Source: UBA5399 sp964464145 (lineage in GTDB: Bacteria > Bacillota > Clostridia > Christensenellales > Christensenellaceae). Taken from it: a stretch of DNA of 61,218 nucleotides. The stretch is from the NCBI GenBank assembly GCA_964464145.1, contig CAYXFB010000006.1, positions 1 to 61,218 of the forward strand. Direction: 5' to 3'. The notes below the pieces were generated by a model that worked only from the letters and a program-made list of their open reading frames with translations, was not told the origin of the DNA and searched no databases. The translations under genes were made by a program, and so were the position numbers. Below are positions 44,257-52,523 of this stretch, piece after piece (within the stretch, counting starts at the first letter, position 1; each line of letters begins with the position of its first letter).

Positions 44257-45162
44257 ATGAAAAAACGCATAGGCATAATTTTAACGGCACTAGTGTTTGG
44301 CTGTACCGCATTTTTATCCGGCTGCGGCGCGGGCGCTTCTGCGGCAGAGCCCATAAAGCTGGCCACAAAGCCCATGACGGAGCAATTTATAATAGGCGAG
44401 ATGATAAAGCTGGTGGTGGAGGAAAATACGGACTATACGGTGGACATCACCAAGGGCATAGGCGGCGGCACGGGCAACATACAGCCCGCGATGGAGAAGG
44501 GCGATTTTGATATGTATCCCGAATATACCAGCACCGCCTGGCAGTACGTGCTGAAGCATACGGACATACCGGCCTACGAACAGCTTTTCGCCCAATTGCA
44601 GCAGGAATATAAGAACAATTACGATTTCGAATGGGTGGGCATGTACGGCTTTTCGGACACTTTTGGGCTGGCAGTGCGCAAGGAGCTGGCCGACAAATAC
44701 GGCCTGACCGATTATTCCAGCCTGGCGGCGGCCGCGCCCGAAATGATATTCGCAGCCGAACCCGATTTTTACGAGCGTGACGACGGCTACGACGCGCTGT
44801 GCGAAACCTACGGGCTTAAATTCAAAGAGCAGCGCGATCTGGATATAGGCCTCAAATACCCGGCAATAAATTCGGGCAAAGTGGACGTAATGGACATATT
44901 CACAACGGACGGCCAGCTAAGCACGGCTGACGTGGCCGTGCTGAAGGACGATAAAAATTTCTTTATAGACGCGTATTGCGGCACGGTGGTGCGCTCGGAC
45001 GCGCTTAAAAAGTACCCCGGGCTAAAGGAGGCGCTGCAAAAGCTGGAGGGCGCGGTTTCCACCGAGGAAATGTCCGTTCTGAATTACACACTCGAAAATG
45101 ACGGCAAGGACGAGGCCGACATAGCGCGCGAATTTCTCAAGGCGAAAGGCATAGTGGGCTGA
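44257..45162 (+). CDS. Osmoprotectant-type ABC substrate-binding lipoprotein
   Basis: The 301-residue protein has a lipoprotein signal peptide with lipobox LSGC near residue 22, followed by an OpuAC-type binding domain (KPMTEQFIIGEMIKLVVEE, DFDMYPEYTSTAW). That domain usually binds quaternary amines through aromatic residues. The ATG at 44257 has GGAG six bases upstream. The start is one base past the permease stop, and its own stop abuts the ATPase start, so the three genes are tightly coupled. Confidence 0.9.
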   Translation: MKKRIGIILTALVFGCTAFLSGCGAGASAAEPIKLATKPMTEQFIIGEMIKLVVEENTDYTVDITKGIGGGTGNIQPAMEKGDFDMYPEYTSTAWQYVLKHTDIPAYEQLFAQLQQEYKNNYDFEWVGMYGFSDTFGLAVRKELADKYGLTDYSSLAAAAPEMIFAAEPDFYERDDGYDALCETYGLKFKEQRDLDIGLKYPAINSGKVDVMDIFTTDGQLSTADVAVLKDDKNFFIDAYCGTVVRSDALKKYPGLKEALQKLEGAVSTEEMSVLNYTLENDGKDEADIAREFLKAKGIVG

Positions 45163-45903
45163 ATGAGCGGCGAAGCGACCATAAAATTTGAAAATGTGCG
45201 CAAGGCCTACGGCGAAAAAACCGTGCTGAATGATTTTTCGCTGGATATTCCGCAGGGCGAATTTTTGACCGTGATAGGCAGCTCGGGCTGCGGCAAGACA
45301 ACCATGCTCAAGCTCATAAACGGCCTGCTGCTGCCCGATTCCGGCAGCGTGACGGTGGACGGCGCAAACACCGCCAATACCGACCTTATAGCGCTGCGCC
45401 GCAACATTGGCTATTCCATACAGGGCGTGGGGCTCTTTCCGCACATGAACGTGCGCAAAAACATCGCCTACGTACCCAGCCTGCTGAACGGACAGGACAA
45501 GCAGCGCACAAAGCGCGCCGTGGAGCGGCTTATGGATGTTGTGGGGCTTGAAAGCGAGCTTTTGGAGCGCTACCCCGCAGAGCTTTCGGGCGGGCAGCAG
45601 CAGCGCGTGGGCATAGCACGGGCACTGGCGGCCTCTCCACGCATACTGCTTATGGACGAGCCCTTCGGCGCGGTGGACGAGATCACCCGCCACATGCTGC
45701 AAGGCGAGATCGCGCGCATTCACCACGAGCTTGACGTGACAATTGTTTTCATAACGCACGATATACGCGAGGCGCTTAAACTTGGCGGTCGCGTGTTGGT
45801 AATGCACGAGGGCAATATAGAGCAGCTGGGTTCGCCTGAGAACATAGAAAAAAGCCCGACCACAGAGTTTGTGGCAGAGCTTACGCGGAATTTGCGCTCT
45901 TAG
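45163..45903 (+). CDS. Osmoprotectant-type ABC transporter ATPase
   Basis: The 246-residue ATPase has Walker A GSSGCGKTTMLK, signature LSGGQQQRVGIARA and Walker B ILLMDEPFGAVDEIT. The QGVGLFPHMNVRKNI stretch is typical of the glycine betaine/carnitine group. Unlike OpuCA or ProV it lacks the C-terminal CBS domains that sense ionic strength, so the operon may not be activated post-translationally by salt. Its ATG directly follows the stop of the binding-protein gene. Confidence 0.9.
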   Translation: MSGEATIKFENVRKAYGEKTVLNDFSLDIPQGEFLTVIGSSGCGKTTMLKLINGLLLPDSGSVTVDGANTANTDLIALRRNIGYSIQGVGLFPHMNVRKNIAYVPSLLNGQDKQRTKRAVERLMDVVGLESELLERYPAELSGGQQQRVGIARALAASPRILLMDEPFGAVDEITRHMLQGEIARIHHELDVTIVFITHDIREALKLGGRVLVMHEGNIEQLGSPENIEKSPTTEFVAELTRNLRS

Positions 45904-45955
45904 AATAAAAAAATAAGCTTCTCATAAGCGAAACTCCCATAACAAAACGCAAATT

Positions 45956-46552
45956 CTATTCCAACGTTTTTATTAACGAGCAAACCAGCTCTCGCGGTTC
46001 TCCCCGCATAAATGCCGACATCACGCAAGCGCCTGCCGCGCCCGCATCCCTCACGGCGCCGATGTTTTGCGCGCCTATACCGCCAATGGCATAGACGGGG
46101 ATTTCCACGCAACCGCACACCTCGCGCAGCCAATCCACACCGCGCGGCGGCGCGTCCTTCTTGCAATCGGTGGCAAAAACGTGGCCGGCTGTTAGGTAAT
46201 CCGCACCCAGCGCGGCGGCGGAACACGCCTGCTCCACAGAATGTACGGATACGCCTATAACGTCAAATTCCTTGCGAAGCTCATGCCGCTCCTCCAGCAC
46301 ACGCAGCGGCAGGTGTATGCGCCCTAAGCCCAGCTCCCGCGCAGTGTCCGCAAAAAAATGCGGCGTGAATACCGAGCCCGCCGCCTCGCATATGGCGGCG
46401 GCCTCACGCGCCAGCGCCGCGTATTCGCCCGGCGACAGATCCTTCTCGCGCAATATCACAGACGATACGCCCGCCTTCGATATTTTTTTCAGCTGCGCTA
46501 AAAAATCCCCCTCGCACAGCTTCCGGCTGGTCACCGCCAATATCTCAAACAT
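45956..46552 (-). CDS. tenI: Thiazole tautomerase TenI
   Basis: The 198-residue TIM-barrel protein belongs to the ThiE/TenI family. It lacks the pyrophosphate-binding motifs of ThiE (no NDD or GVHLGQ). It has instead the TenI signature: VSVHSVEQA and GHVFATDCKKDAPPRGV, with the conserved His of GHVF. TenI converts the ThiG product to the aromatic thiazole carboxylate tautomer used by ThiE. It is the last gene of the thiamine operon and overlaps thiH by eight bases. The true ThiE is the separate first gene of the operon. Confidence 0.85.
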   Translation of the reverse strand: MFEILAVTSRKLCEGDFLAQLKKISKAGVSSVILREKDLSPGEYAALAREAAAICEAAGSVFTPHFFADTARELGLGRIHLPLRVLEERHELRKEFDVIGVSVHSVEQACSAAALGADYLTAGHVFATDCKKDAPPRGVDWLREVCGCVEIPVYAIGGIGAQNIGAVRDAGAAGACVMSAFMRGEPRELVCSLIKTLE

Positions 46553-47693
46553 ATATATACTCGCTCATAACGGGTTGCAGGCCGTTTTCCTTCAGCATGG
46601 CGAATATCTCGCTCACGCTGCGCCCATCGTTTATCTCGAACTGCTCGTCCCCCCGCGCCTCGCCCGTGTGGCCGCCTATTCCCACGTCCACCCCGGCGGA
46701 TATCTTAGTGGCGGCTATGTTCACCACGTTGTCCCTAAACCGCGCGCTTTCCCTGCTGGAAATGGTGATGTTGGCAAAGGGCAGCAGCAGGCGGTATGCC
46801 GTTATCACCTGCAAAAGCTGCCGCTCGTGCACGTCCTTCGGGTTTATTTTGTCGTTATTTATTATGGGTCGCAGCCTCGGGCAGGAAATCGCTATCTCCG
46901 CATGCGAATATTTGCGCTGCACCAGCGCGGCGTGAAGGCCGGTGGCGTACGCGTCCTTGCGAAAATCGTTCAGCCCCAGCAGCGCCGCGAAGCCCACGCC
47001 GCGCATACCGCCCATTATGGCGCGCTCCTGCGCGTTGAAGCGGTAGGGGAACACCCGCTTGTGCCCGCCCGGATGCAGTTTTTCATATTTTACCGGATCG
47101 TAGGTCTCTTGAAAAACCGTCACATAATCCGCGCCGCTCTCGCGCAAATAGGCGTAATCCGAGGCGTTCATGGGGTACACCTCCAGCCCCACCAGCTTGA
47201 AATATTTCCGCGCGATCCTGCACGCCGCGCCTATGTATTTCACATCGGACATCTTTGAGCTTTCGCCCGTCAGCAGCAAAATCTCCTCCAGCCCGCTCGC
47301 CGCAATGGCCTTCATTTCGCGCTCCATCTCCGCTTCCGAAAGCCTTGCGCGGTGTATGTCGTTTTTGGCGTTGAAGCCGCAGTATACGCACATATTTTCG
47401 CAGTAGTTCGCCAGATAGAGCGGCGTGAAAAGGTATATGGAATTGCCGAAATAGCGCTTCGTCTCACGCTTGGCGCGCTGCGCCATCTGCTCTAAAAAGC
47501 CCTCCGCCGCAGGCGAAAGCAGCGCGGCAAACCCTTCCGTAGACAGGCTTTCCTCCTCCAGCGCGGCCTTTACCCGCTCCGCCGTATAGGCTGCGGGGTC
47601 ATAAGCGCCCATGCCGTCAAGCACCTTTTGCATTATATCCGAATCTATTTTTTCCATGCCCGGCATATATGCCATATGGTCTGTTCTGCTCAT
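46545..47693 (-). CDS. thiH: 2-iminoacetate synthase
   Basis: ThiH is a radical-SAM enzyme that cleaves tyrosine to dehydroglycine, the glycine-like precursor of the thiazole ring. The iron-sulfur motif CENMCVYCGF is present. It is the oxygen-sensitive counterpart of ThiO, so it indicates an anaerobe. The ATG at 47693 has AAAGGAG five bases upstream. The same frame stays open for ~100 codons further upstream, but that part is a shadow of thiG. Length (~382 residues) is typical. Confidence 0.95.
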   Translation of the reverse strand: MSRTDHMAYMPGMEKIDSDIMQKVLDGMGAYDPAAYTAERVKAALEEESLSTEGFAALLSPAAEGFLEQMAQRAKRETKRYFGNSIYLFTPLYLANYCENMCVYCGFNAKNDIHRARLSEAEMEREMKAIAASGLEEILLLTGESSKMSDVKYIGAACRIARKYFKLVGLEVYPMNASDYAYLRESGADYVTVFQETYDPVKYEKLHPGGHKRVFPYRFNAQERAIMGGMRGVGFAALLGLNDFRKDAYATGLHAALVQRKYSHAEIAISCPRLRPIINNDKINPKDVHERQLLQVITAYRLLLPFANITISSRESARFRDNVVNIAATKISAGVDVGIGGHTGEARGDEQFEINDGRSVSEIFAMLKENGLQPVMSEYIYV

Positions 47694-47713
47694 CTTTACT
47701 CCTTTGTACTGCA

Positions 47714-48478
47714 TCAGTCCTGCAAAAATCCGGTAAGCGGAGAGCTGGCGCTCGCCCCGTCGATCACGCGCCCAAGGCCGGATAGATAGGCCGCCCTGCC
47801 CGCCTCTATGGCCTTTTTGAAGGCCTCCGCCATAGCGGGGATATCCCCCGCCGTTGCTATGGCCGTGTTGCACATAACGGCCGCCGCGCCCATCTCCATA
47901 GCCTCGCAGGCCTGCGAAGGCCGCCCTATGCCCGCATCCACTATTATGGGCAGGTCTATTTCCTCTATCAATATCTTTATGAAATCCCGCGTGCATATGC
48001 CCTTGTTAGAGCCTATGGGCGCGCCCAGCGGCATTATGGAAGCCGCGCCCGCGTTTTTCATATCACGCGCCGCGTTGAGGTCGGGGTACATGTAGGGCAT
48101 CACTATAAAACCCTCCTTTGCCAGTACCTCCGTGGCCTTTGTCGTCTCGTAATTATCGGGCAGCAGATATTTCGAATCGTGTATCACCTCTATTTTAACG
48201 AAATCTCCGCAGCCCACCTCGCGCGCCAGTCTGGCTATTCTCACCGCCTCGTCCGCGTTTCTCGCGCCCGATGTGTTGGGCAGCAGCGTCACGCCCTTGG
48301 GAATATAATCCAGTATGTTTTCCACCTCTGTGTTGGCGCGCCTCAGCGCCAGCGTTATTATTTGCGCGCCCGCGTTTTTTACGGCGGCCTCCACCAGCTT
48401 CAGCGAGTATTTGCCGGAGCCCAGTATAAAGCGTGAGGTAAATTCGTGCCCACCTATATTCAGTATATCTCTTTCCAT
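47714..48478 (-). CDS. thiG: Thiazole synthase
   Basis: ThiG builds the thiazole phosphate ring from deoxyxylulose phosphate, dehydroglycine and ThiS-thiocarboxylate. The 254-residue barrel has the family motifs FILGSGKYSL, LLPNTSGARNADEAVRIARLA, PDNYETTKATEVL, GAPIGSNKGI and DAGIGRPSQACEAMEMGA. The ATG at 48478 follows an AAGGAG site. It lies between thiF and thiH. Confidence 0.96.
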   Translation of the reverse strand: MERDILNIGGHEFTSRFILGSGKYSLKLVEAAVKNAGAQIITLALRRANTEVENILDYIPKGVTLLPNTSGARNADEAVRIARLAREVGCGDFVKIEVIHDSKYLLPDNYETTKATEVLAKEGFIVMPYMYPDLNAARDMKNAGAASIMPLGAPIGSNKGICTRDFIKILIEEIDLPIIVDAGIGRPSQACEAMEMGAAAVMCNTAIATAGDIPAMAEAFKKAIEAGRAAYLSGLGRVIDGASASSPLTGFLQD

Positions 48479-48488
48479 AATATCTCCT

Positions 48489-49289
48489 TCACACATCCGT
48501 TTCGCCCAGCAATATCCGCAGCGCCATATTCGCCTGATGCCCGGCGCACACCGCAACGCGCGGCGCCATCAGCCCGCGGCCGGGCTGCGCGGCCGTCTGC
48601 CCGTCTCCGCAAATGTACAGCCTGCCCATAACTTTGCGCGTGGTTATGGCGTTTGCGCTTCCGTAACCCGCCATGCCCGAAGCCGCCACGATGTACTTTT
48701 GCGGGCATTTTTCCATCAGCGTATTGGCAAGCATAGCCTTGGCCTGCGGCGAATCGAAGGCTTCGCACACAACGCCGTCCTCCGCCAACACCTGCGCCAC
48801 GTTTTGCTCCGTTAACCGGATCTGCTCCGCTATAACGCGCACGAACGGATTTATCTCGGCGATCTGCGCGCTTAGCGCCTCCGCCTTGGGCATGCCCAAA
48901 TGACGTATCGCGTACTGCTGGCGGTTAAGGTTGCTTGGCTCCACCACGTCAAAATCTATGAGATGCAGGCAGCCCACGCCCGTGCGCGCCAGACTAAGCG
49001 CTATGTTGGAGCCCAGGCCACCCAGACCGGCCACGGCCACGCGCGCCGCCTTCACCCGCTCGTGCACGCCCGGCGTGTGCCGCGCGCACAGCATGGCCTC
49101 CAGCGCGTCTCTTGGCGGCAGCTCGCCTTTTTTTATTAGCACAACCGAATCTCCCGCTTTTAGCGCTTCGTCCTCCTCCGTTTGGTAGCCGTTTATTATG
49201 GCCACCTCCGCGTTCGGGTATTCGCGCCGCAGCTCGTGCAGCGTTTTTGCTTCTGTTAGGGTGGGCTTGCCGTTCAACGTTATTTCCAT
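48489..49289 (-). CDS. thiF: ThiS adenylyltransferase ThiF with N-terminal ThiS-like domain
   Basis: The C-terminal ~200 residues are an E1-like adenylating domain with the nucleotide loop VAGLGGLGSNIALSLAR, DFDVVEPSNLNRQQY, and GMAGYG. The N-terminal ~65 residues look like a second ThiS fold (ITLNGKPTLTEAKTLHEL) without a terminal Gly-Gly, as in other clostridial ThiF proteins. It adenylates the C-terminus of ThiS. It directly follows thiS in the operon. No CxxC zinc site is evident. Confidence 0.92.
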   Translation of the reverse strand: MEITLNGKPTLTEAKTLHELRREYPNAEVAIINGYQTEEDEALKAGDSVVLIKKGELPPRDALEAMLCARHTPGVHERVKAARVAVAGLGGLGSNIALSLARTGVGCLHLIDFDVVEPSNLNRQQYAIRHLGMPKAEALSAQIAEINPFVRVIAEQIRLTEQNVAQVLAEDGVVCEAFDSPQAKAMLANTLMEKCPQKYIVAASGMAGYGSANAITTRKVMGRLYICGDGQTAAQPGRGLMAPRVAVCAGHQANMALRILLGETDV

Positions 49290-49292
49290 CGC

Positions 49293-49487
49293 TCAGCCCC
49301 CGCCCACGAAGCCCACCACCTCAAGCGTATCGCTTTCCGAAATACTGGTTTGCGCGTACTTTGCCTTGGGCAGAATATTGCCGTTCATCTCCACCGCCAC
49401 GTGGTTTATATCGTAGCCCGCGTCCAGCAGATATTTTTCCACCGAAACGCCTTTCGCGTCCACATTTTTTCCGTTTATCTTCGTCAT
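49293..49487 (-). CDS. thiS: Sulfur carrier protein ThiS
   Basis: A 64-residue ubiquitin-like protein ending in GFVGGG; the terminal glycine is adenylated by ThiF and then thiocarboxylated to deliver sulfur for the thiazole ring. It lies four bases after thiC and three bases before thiF. Confidence 0.93.
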   Translation of the reverse strand: MTKINGKNVDAKGVSVEKYLLDAGYDINHVAVEMNGNILPKAKYAQTSISESDTLEVVGFVGGG

Positions 49488-49491
49488 AACA

Positions 49492-50799
49492 TCAATCCAT
49501 TATGTCCACATCTTCGCCACGCAACACCTTGTTTACGTTGCGCATGGCGCACATTTTGCCGCACATCGTGCAGGTGTCCTCATTTTCGGGCGTGGATTCA
49601 CCGCGATATTGCACCGACTTAACGCCGCCGTCTATGGCCAGCTCCGCCTGCTTTTTCCAATCCAAATCCCGTCGCGCCGCGCTCATTTCATAGTCCCACG
49701 CCCAAGCGTCCGCATTGCCCTTGGCAAGGTCGGCAGCGTGCGCCGCTATCTTGGCGGCTATAATGCCTTCTTTTACGTCCTCCACAGTGGGCAGGCGCAA
49801 GTGCTCCGCCGGAGTAACGTAGCAGAGGAAGCTCGCGCCGTAGGTTGCCGCTATCGCCCCGCCTATTGCGGAGGTTATATGGTCGTAGCCGGGCGCAACG
49901 TCCGTAACCAGCGGCCCCAACACATAGAAGGGCGCGCCCTTGCATATGGTCTTTTGGATCTCCATGTTGGCCTTTATCTGGTTTAGCGGCATGTGGCCGG
50001 GGCCTTCTATCATGACCTGCACATCCTTTTCCCAGGCGCGCATGGTTAGCTCGCCCAGCGTCACCAGCTCCTCTATCTGCGAAATATCGCCCGCGTCCGC
50101 TATGCTGCCCGGCCGGCAGGCGTCGCCCAAGCTCAGCGTAACGTCATATTCGCGGCAGATGTCCAGTATCTCATCATAATATTCGTAGAACGGGTTTTCG
50201 TTGCCCGTTATCATCATCCAGGCGAACATTATGCTTCCCCCGCGCGAAACTATGTTCGTGTGGCGTTTGCAAGCTTTAAAACGTTCGGCAGTGTGCAGAT
50301 TGAGCCCGCAGTGTATTGTCATGAAATCCACGCCGTCCTCCGCGTGCATTTTGAATACGTCCAGCCATTCGCGCGCCGTTATGTCCTTTAGCGCCTTGTT
50401 GTAATATACCACCGCGTCATAGATGGGCACCGTGCCTATCACGGCGGGGCATTCTGCGGTAAGCTTGCGCCGGAAGGTCTGCGTATCGCCGTAGGACGAA
50501 AGATCCATTATGGCCTCCGCGCCCATTTCAACCGCGCTCATCACCTTTTCCATCTCCACGTCAAGGTCAAGGCAATCGCGCGAGGTTCCGAGGTTCACGT
50601 TTATCTTGGTCTTTAGCGCGCTGCCTATGCCGCTTGGCTTTATGCAAACGTGGTTTTTGTTTACGGGAATCGCCACCTGCCCCTTTGCAACCAGCTCTCT
50701 AAGCGCTTCGGCCTCTATTTTTTCCTCCGCCGCCACCGCCAGCAGTTCCTTTGTCAAAACGCCCTGCCGCGCCGCGTCCATCTGTGTTGTATACGCCAT
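49492..50799 (-). CDS. thiC: Phosphomethylpyrimidine synthase
   Basis: ThiC rearranges aminoimidazole ribotide to the thiamine pyrimidine (HMP-P) by radical-SAM chemistry. The 435-residue enzyme carries its iron-sulfur cysteine motif near the C-terminus (CTMCGKMCAMR). Core motifs include MIEGPGHMPLNQI, GPLVTDVAPGYDHITSAIGG and CYVTPAEHL. The GGAGG site and ATG are clear. It is third in the operon. Confidence 0.97.
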   Translation of the reverse strand: MAYTTQMDAARQGVLTKELLAVAAEEKIEAEALRELVAKGQVAIPVNKNHVCIKPSGIGSALKTKINVNLGTSRDCLDLDVEMEKVMSAVEMGAEAIMDLSSYGDTQTFRRKLTAECPAVIGTVPIYDAVVYYNKALKDITAREWLDVFKMHAEDGVDFMTIHCGLNLHTAERFKACKRHTNIVSRGGSIMFAWMMITGNENPFYEYYDEILDICREYDVTLSLGDACRPGSIADAGDISQIEELVTLGELTMRAWEKDVQVMIEGPGHMPLNQIKANMEIQKTICKGAPFYVLGPLVTDVAPGYDHITSAIGGAIAATYGASFLCYVTPAEHLRLPTVEDVKEGIIAAKIAAHAADLAKGNADAWAWDYEMSAARRDLDWKKQAELAIDGGVKSVQYRGESTPENEDTCTMCGKMCAMRNVNKVLRGEDVDIMD

Positions 50800-50814
50800 T
50801 TTATATCCTCCTGT

Positions 50815-51612
50815 TTATTCAAAAATTTTTTCTTCTATATCAAAGCAGTGATCCACCGGCCCGCTGCCCCGCCCCAGATCGAGCCCGGCCAAAAGCGCGC
50901 CCGTGAGGTAGGCCTTTGCCGAACGCACGCTATGTTCCATATCCATGCCCGCCGCAAGAGCGCAGGCTATCGCGGAGGAGAGCGTGCAGCCCGTGCCGTG
51001 CGTGTTGGGATTTTCCACACGCTCGCCCGATATCCATTTTATCGCGCCCGCTTCACACAATACGTCGCTTGCCTCGTTAAGGCTGTGGCCCCCCTTTATA
51101 AGCGCCGCGCAGCCGAATTTTTCGGCCAGCAGCCCTGCCGCGCGCTCCATATCCGCCGCGCGCTCCAGCCTAAAACCGCACAGCGCCTCCGCCTCCGGTA
51201 TGTTTGGCGTTATAAGCGTGGCCAGCGGCAACAGCGCCTCAAGCGCGAGCACCGCGTCCTCCTTTAGCAGCCTACTGCCGCTGGTGGACACCATTACAGG
51301 GTCTACCACCACGTTCCTTGCGGAATGCTCTTTTAGCGAAGCCGCTATCTGCTCTATAAGCCCCGCACTTGCCGCCATGCCTATCTTCACCGCGTCCGGC
51401 GGTATATCGGTAAATATCGCGTCCAGCTGCTTACGCAAAAACTCCGGCGGCACCTCCATTATGCCCATAACGCCCAGCGTGTTTTGCGCGGTAAGCGCCG
51501 TTATGGCGCTCATTGCGTACATGCCGTGTGCCGTGATGGTCTTTATATCCGCCTGTATGCCCGCGCCGCCGCTGCAATCGCTGCCCGCTATTGTAAGCAC
51601 CTTTTTTCTCAT
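50815..51612 (-). CDS. thiD: Hydroxymethylpyrimidine (phosphate) kinase
   Basis: ThiD phosphorylates HMP and HMP-P to HMP-PP. The 265-residue ribokinase-fold protein has TIAGSDCSGGAGIQADIKT at the start, VVDPVMVSTSGSRLL, TPNIPEAEAL, and the catalytic NTHGTGCTLSSAIA. The ATG at 51612 overlaps the thiE stop (ATGA). Upstream in-frame sequence is a shadow of thiE. Confidence 0.96.
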   Translation of the reverse strand: MRKKVLTIAGSDCSGGAGIQADIKTITAHGMYAMSAITALTAQNTLGVMGIMEVPPEFLRKQLDAIFTDIPPDAVKIGMAASAGLIEQIAASLKEHSARNVVVDPVMVSTSGSRLLKEDAVLALEALLPLATLITPNIPEAEALCGFRLERAADMERAAGLLAEKFGCAALIKGGHSLNEASDVLCEAGAIKWISGERVENPNTHGTGCTLSSAIACALAAGMDMEHSVRSAKAYLTGALLAGLDLGRGSGPVDHCFDIEEKIFE

Positions 51613-52235
51613 ACTCCGCCCCCCAGTGTGCGCTCCGCCAGCCCGCGAAGCTCCCTTGTGGCCGCGGTTATGTCCTCCGCCCCGAATATGGCGGAGACCA
51701 CGGCAAAGCCCGCCATTCCGCAGCCCGCAAGCCGCGATATGTTGAGCGCGTCTATGCCGCCTATCGCCACCACTGGTATATCCACCGCCGCGCATATTCG
51801 CTTTAGCTCCGCATGGGGGAGCGGCACCGCGTCCGCCTTGGTGGCCGTGCCGAACACCGCGCCCGCGCCAATGTAGTCCGCACCGTCCGCCTGCGCCTTT
51901 TTAGCAAGCTCCACACTGCGCGCCGTAACGCCTATTATGCGGCCGCAAAGCAGCTTTTTCGCCTCAGCGGCGGGCATATCGCCCTGGCCAAGGTGCACGC
52001 CGTCCGCGCCGCAGGCTATGGCCAGCCGTGCGTCGTCGTTTATTATAAGCGGCACGCCATACTTTTCGCACACGCACCTCACGCTTTTCGCCGCCGATAA
52101 AAGCTCCGCGCCCACAAGCCGCTTTTCGCGAAACTGCACCAGCGTCGCCCCGCCTTTTATCGCCGCCTCCACCTCCGCCGCGCCCGCATTATGCGTAACG
52201 GCGTACAGCAGCATTTTTTCCCTGTCTATTGCCAA
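51609..52235 (-). CDS. thiE: Thiamine-phosphate synthase
   Basis: ThiE joins HMP-PP and thiazole phosphate. The ~208-residue barrel has all substrate motifs: LVQFREKRL, LIINDDARLAIACGADGVHLGQGDMP, GADYIGAGAVFGTATK and VAIGGI. I favour the TTG at 52235, just after GGAGGCGG. An ATG at 52214 with a weaker AGGG site is the alternative. It is the first gene behind the TPP riboswitch. Confidence 0.94.
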   Translation of the reverse strand: MAIDREKMLLYAVTHNAGAAEVEAAIKGGATLVQFREKRLVGAELLSAAKSVRCVCEKYGVPLIINDDARLAIACGADGVHLGQGDMPAAEAKKLLCGRIIGVTARSVELAKKAQADGADYIGAGAVFGTATKADAVPLPHAELKRICAAVDIPVVAIGGIDALNISRLAGCGMAGFAVVSAIFGAEDITAATRELRGLAERTLGGGV

Positions 52236-52251
52236 AAAACCGCCTCCATAT

Positions 52252-52282
52252 AACAAAAGAGAGCACCCGATTGGACGCTCCC
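52252..52282 (-). terminator. Probable expression-platform hairpin of the TPP riboswitch
   Basis: On the minus strand GGGAGC pairs with GCTCTC across a 12-base loop and is followed by a T-rich tract (TTTTGTT), just before the thiE ribosome binding site. It probably terminates transcription when TPP is bound. The stem is only moderate, so translational control is possible too. Confidence 0.55.
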
Positions 52283-52299
52283 TTGAAAAAATCCCGCTT

Positions 52300-52396
52300 T
52301 ACTTGAATTCCTACGTTGGCATTACCCACATCAGGTTCTAAGGGTCGAAGCTGCACCGCTTCCTCTCAGCCCACCGTATAGGCTCCCCGTTCAATT
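52300..52396 (-). promoter_or_regulatory. TPP riboswitch (THI element)
   Basis: On the minus strand the conserved THI blocks appear in order: GGGGAGCC, GGGCTGAGAGG, ACCCTTAGAACCTGAT, GGGTAATGCCAACGTAGGAA. The P1 helix can be closed by TTGAA with TTCAA. It precedes a complete thiamine biosynthesis operon, so the assignment is essentially certain. Confidence 0.97.
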
Positions 52397-52408
52397 ATTC
52401 ATTTTTAT

Positions 52409-52450
52409 TATACCAATTTTTATAAAAACGTTATACGTTTTTATATTGGG
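52409..52450. repeat. Palindromic repeat, copy C (short form)
   Basis: A palindrome built on ATAAAAACGTTATACGTTTTTAT sits between the promoter and the TPP aptamer, flanked by ACCAAT and ATTGGG arms. Read on the minus strand it matches the last hairpin of copies A and B, including the closing ATTGGTATAA. The other hairpins of the full-length element are missing. Confidence 0.6.
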
Positions 52451-52451
52451 A

Positions 52452-52467
52452 ACCGTATAGACTCCCC
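52452..52467 (-). repeat. Remnant of a second TPP-riboswitch 5' end
   Basis: The block ACCGTATAGACTCCCC nearly repeats ACCGTATAGGCTCCCC at 52373-52388, which is the first arm of the working TPP aptamer; one base differs. The copies are 79 bases apart with repeat copy C between them. None of the later THI blocks follow, so this copy is a fragment. Confidence 0.6.
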
Positions 52468-52490
52468 CTTGGGTCTCGTACTTTCGTTAA

Positions 52491-52519
52491 AGTATAGCAC
52501 CGCCGCGACCCAATTGCAA
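52491..52519 (-). promoter_or_regulatory. Promoter of the thiamine operon
   Basis: The minus strand shows TTGCAA, a 17-base spacer and TATACT. Transcription should begin near 52484, giving a leader of about 250 bases that contains the riboswitch remnant, repeat C and the aptamer. Confidence 0.75.
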
Positions 52520-52523
52520 GCCG

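Noticed and set aside
47694..47996. Extra ~100 codons in frame ahead of thiH
   Set aside because: This stretch is an out-of-frame shadow of thiG, and a strong ribosome binding site lies just before the ATG at 47693.
51613..51795. Extra codons in frame ahead of thiD
   Set aside because: They lie inside thiE in another frame. The ATG at 51612 starts the conserved ThiD motif.
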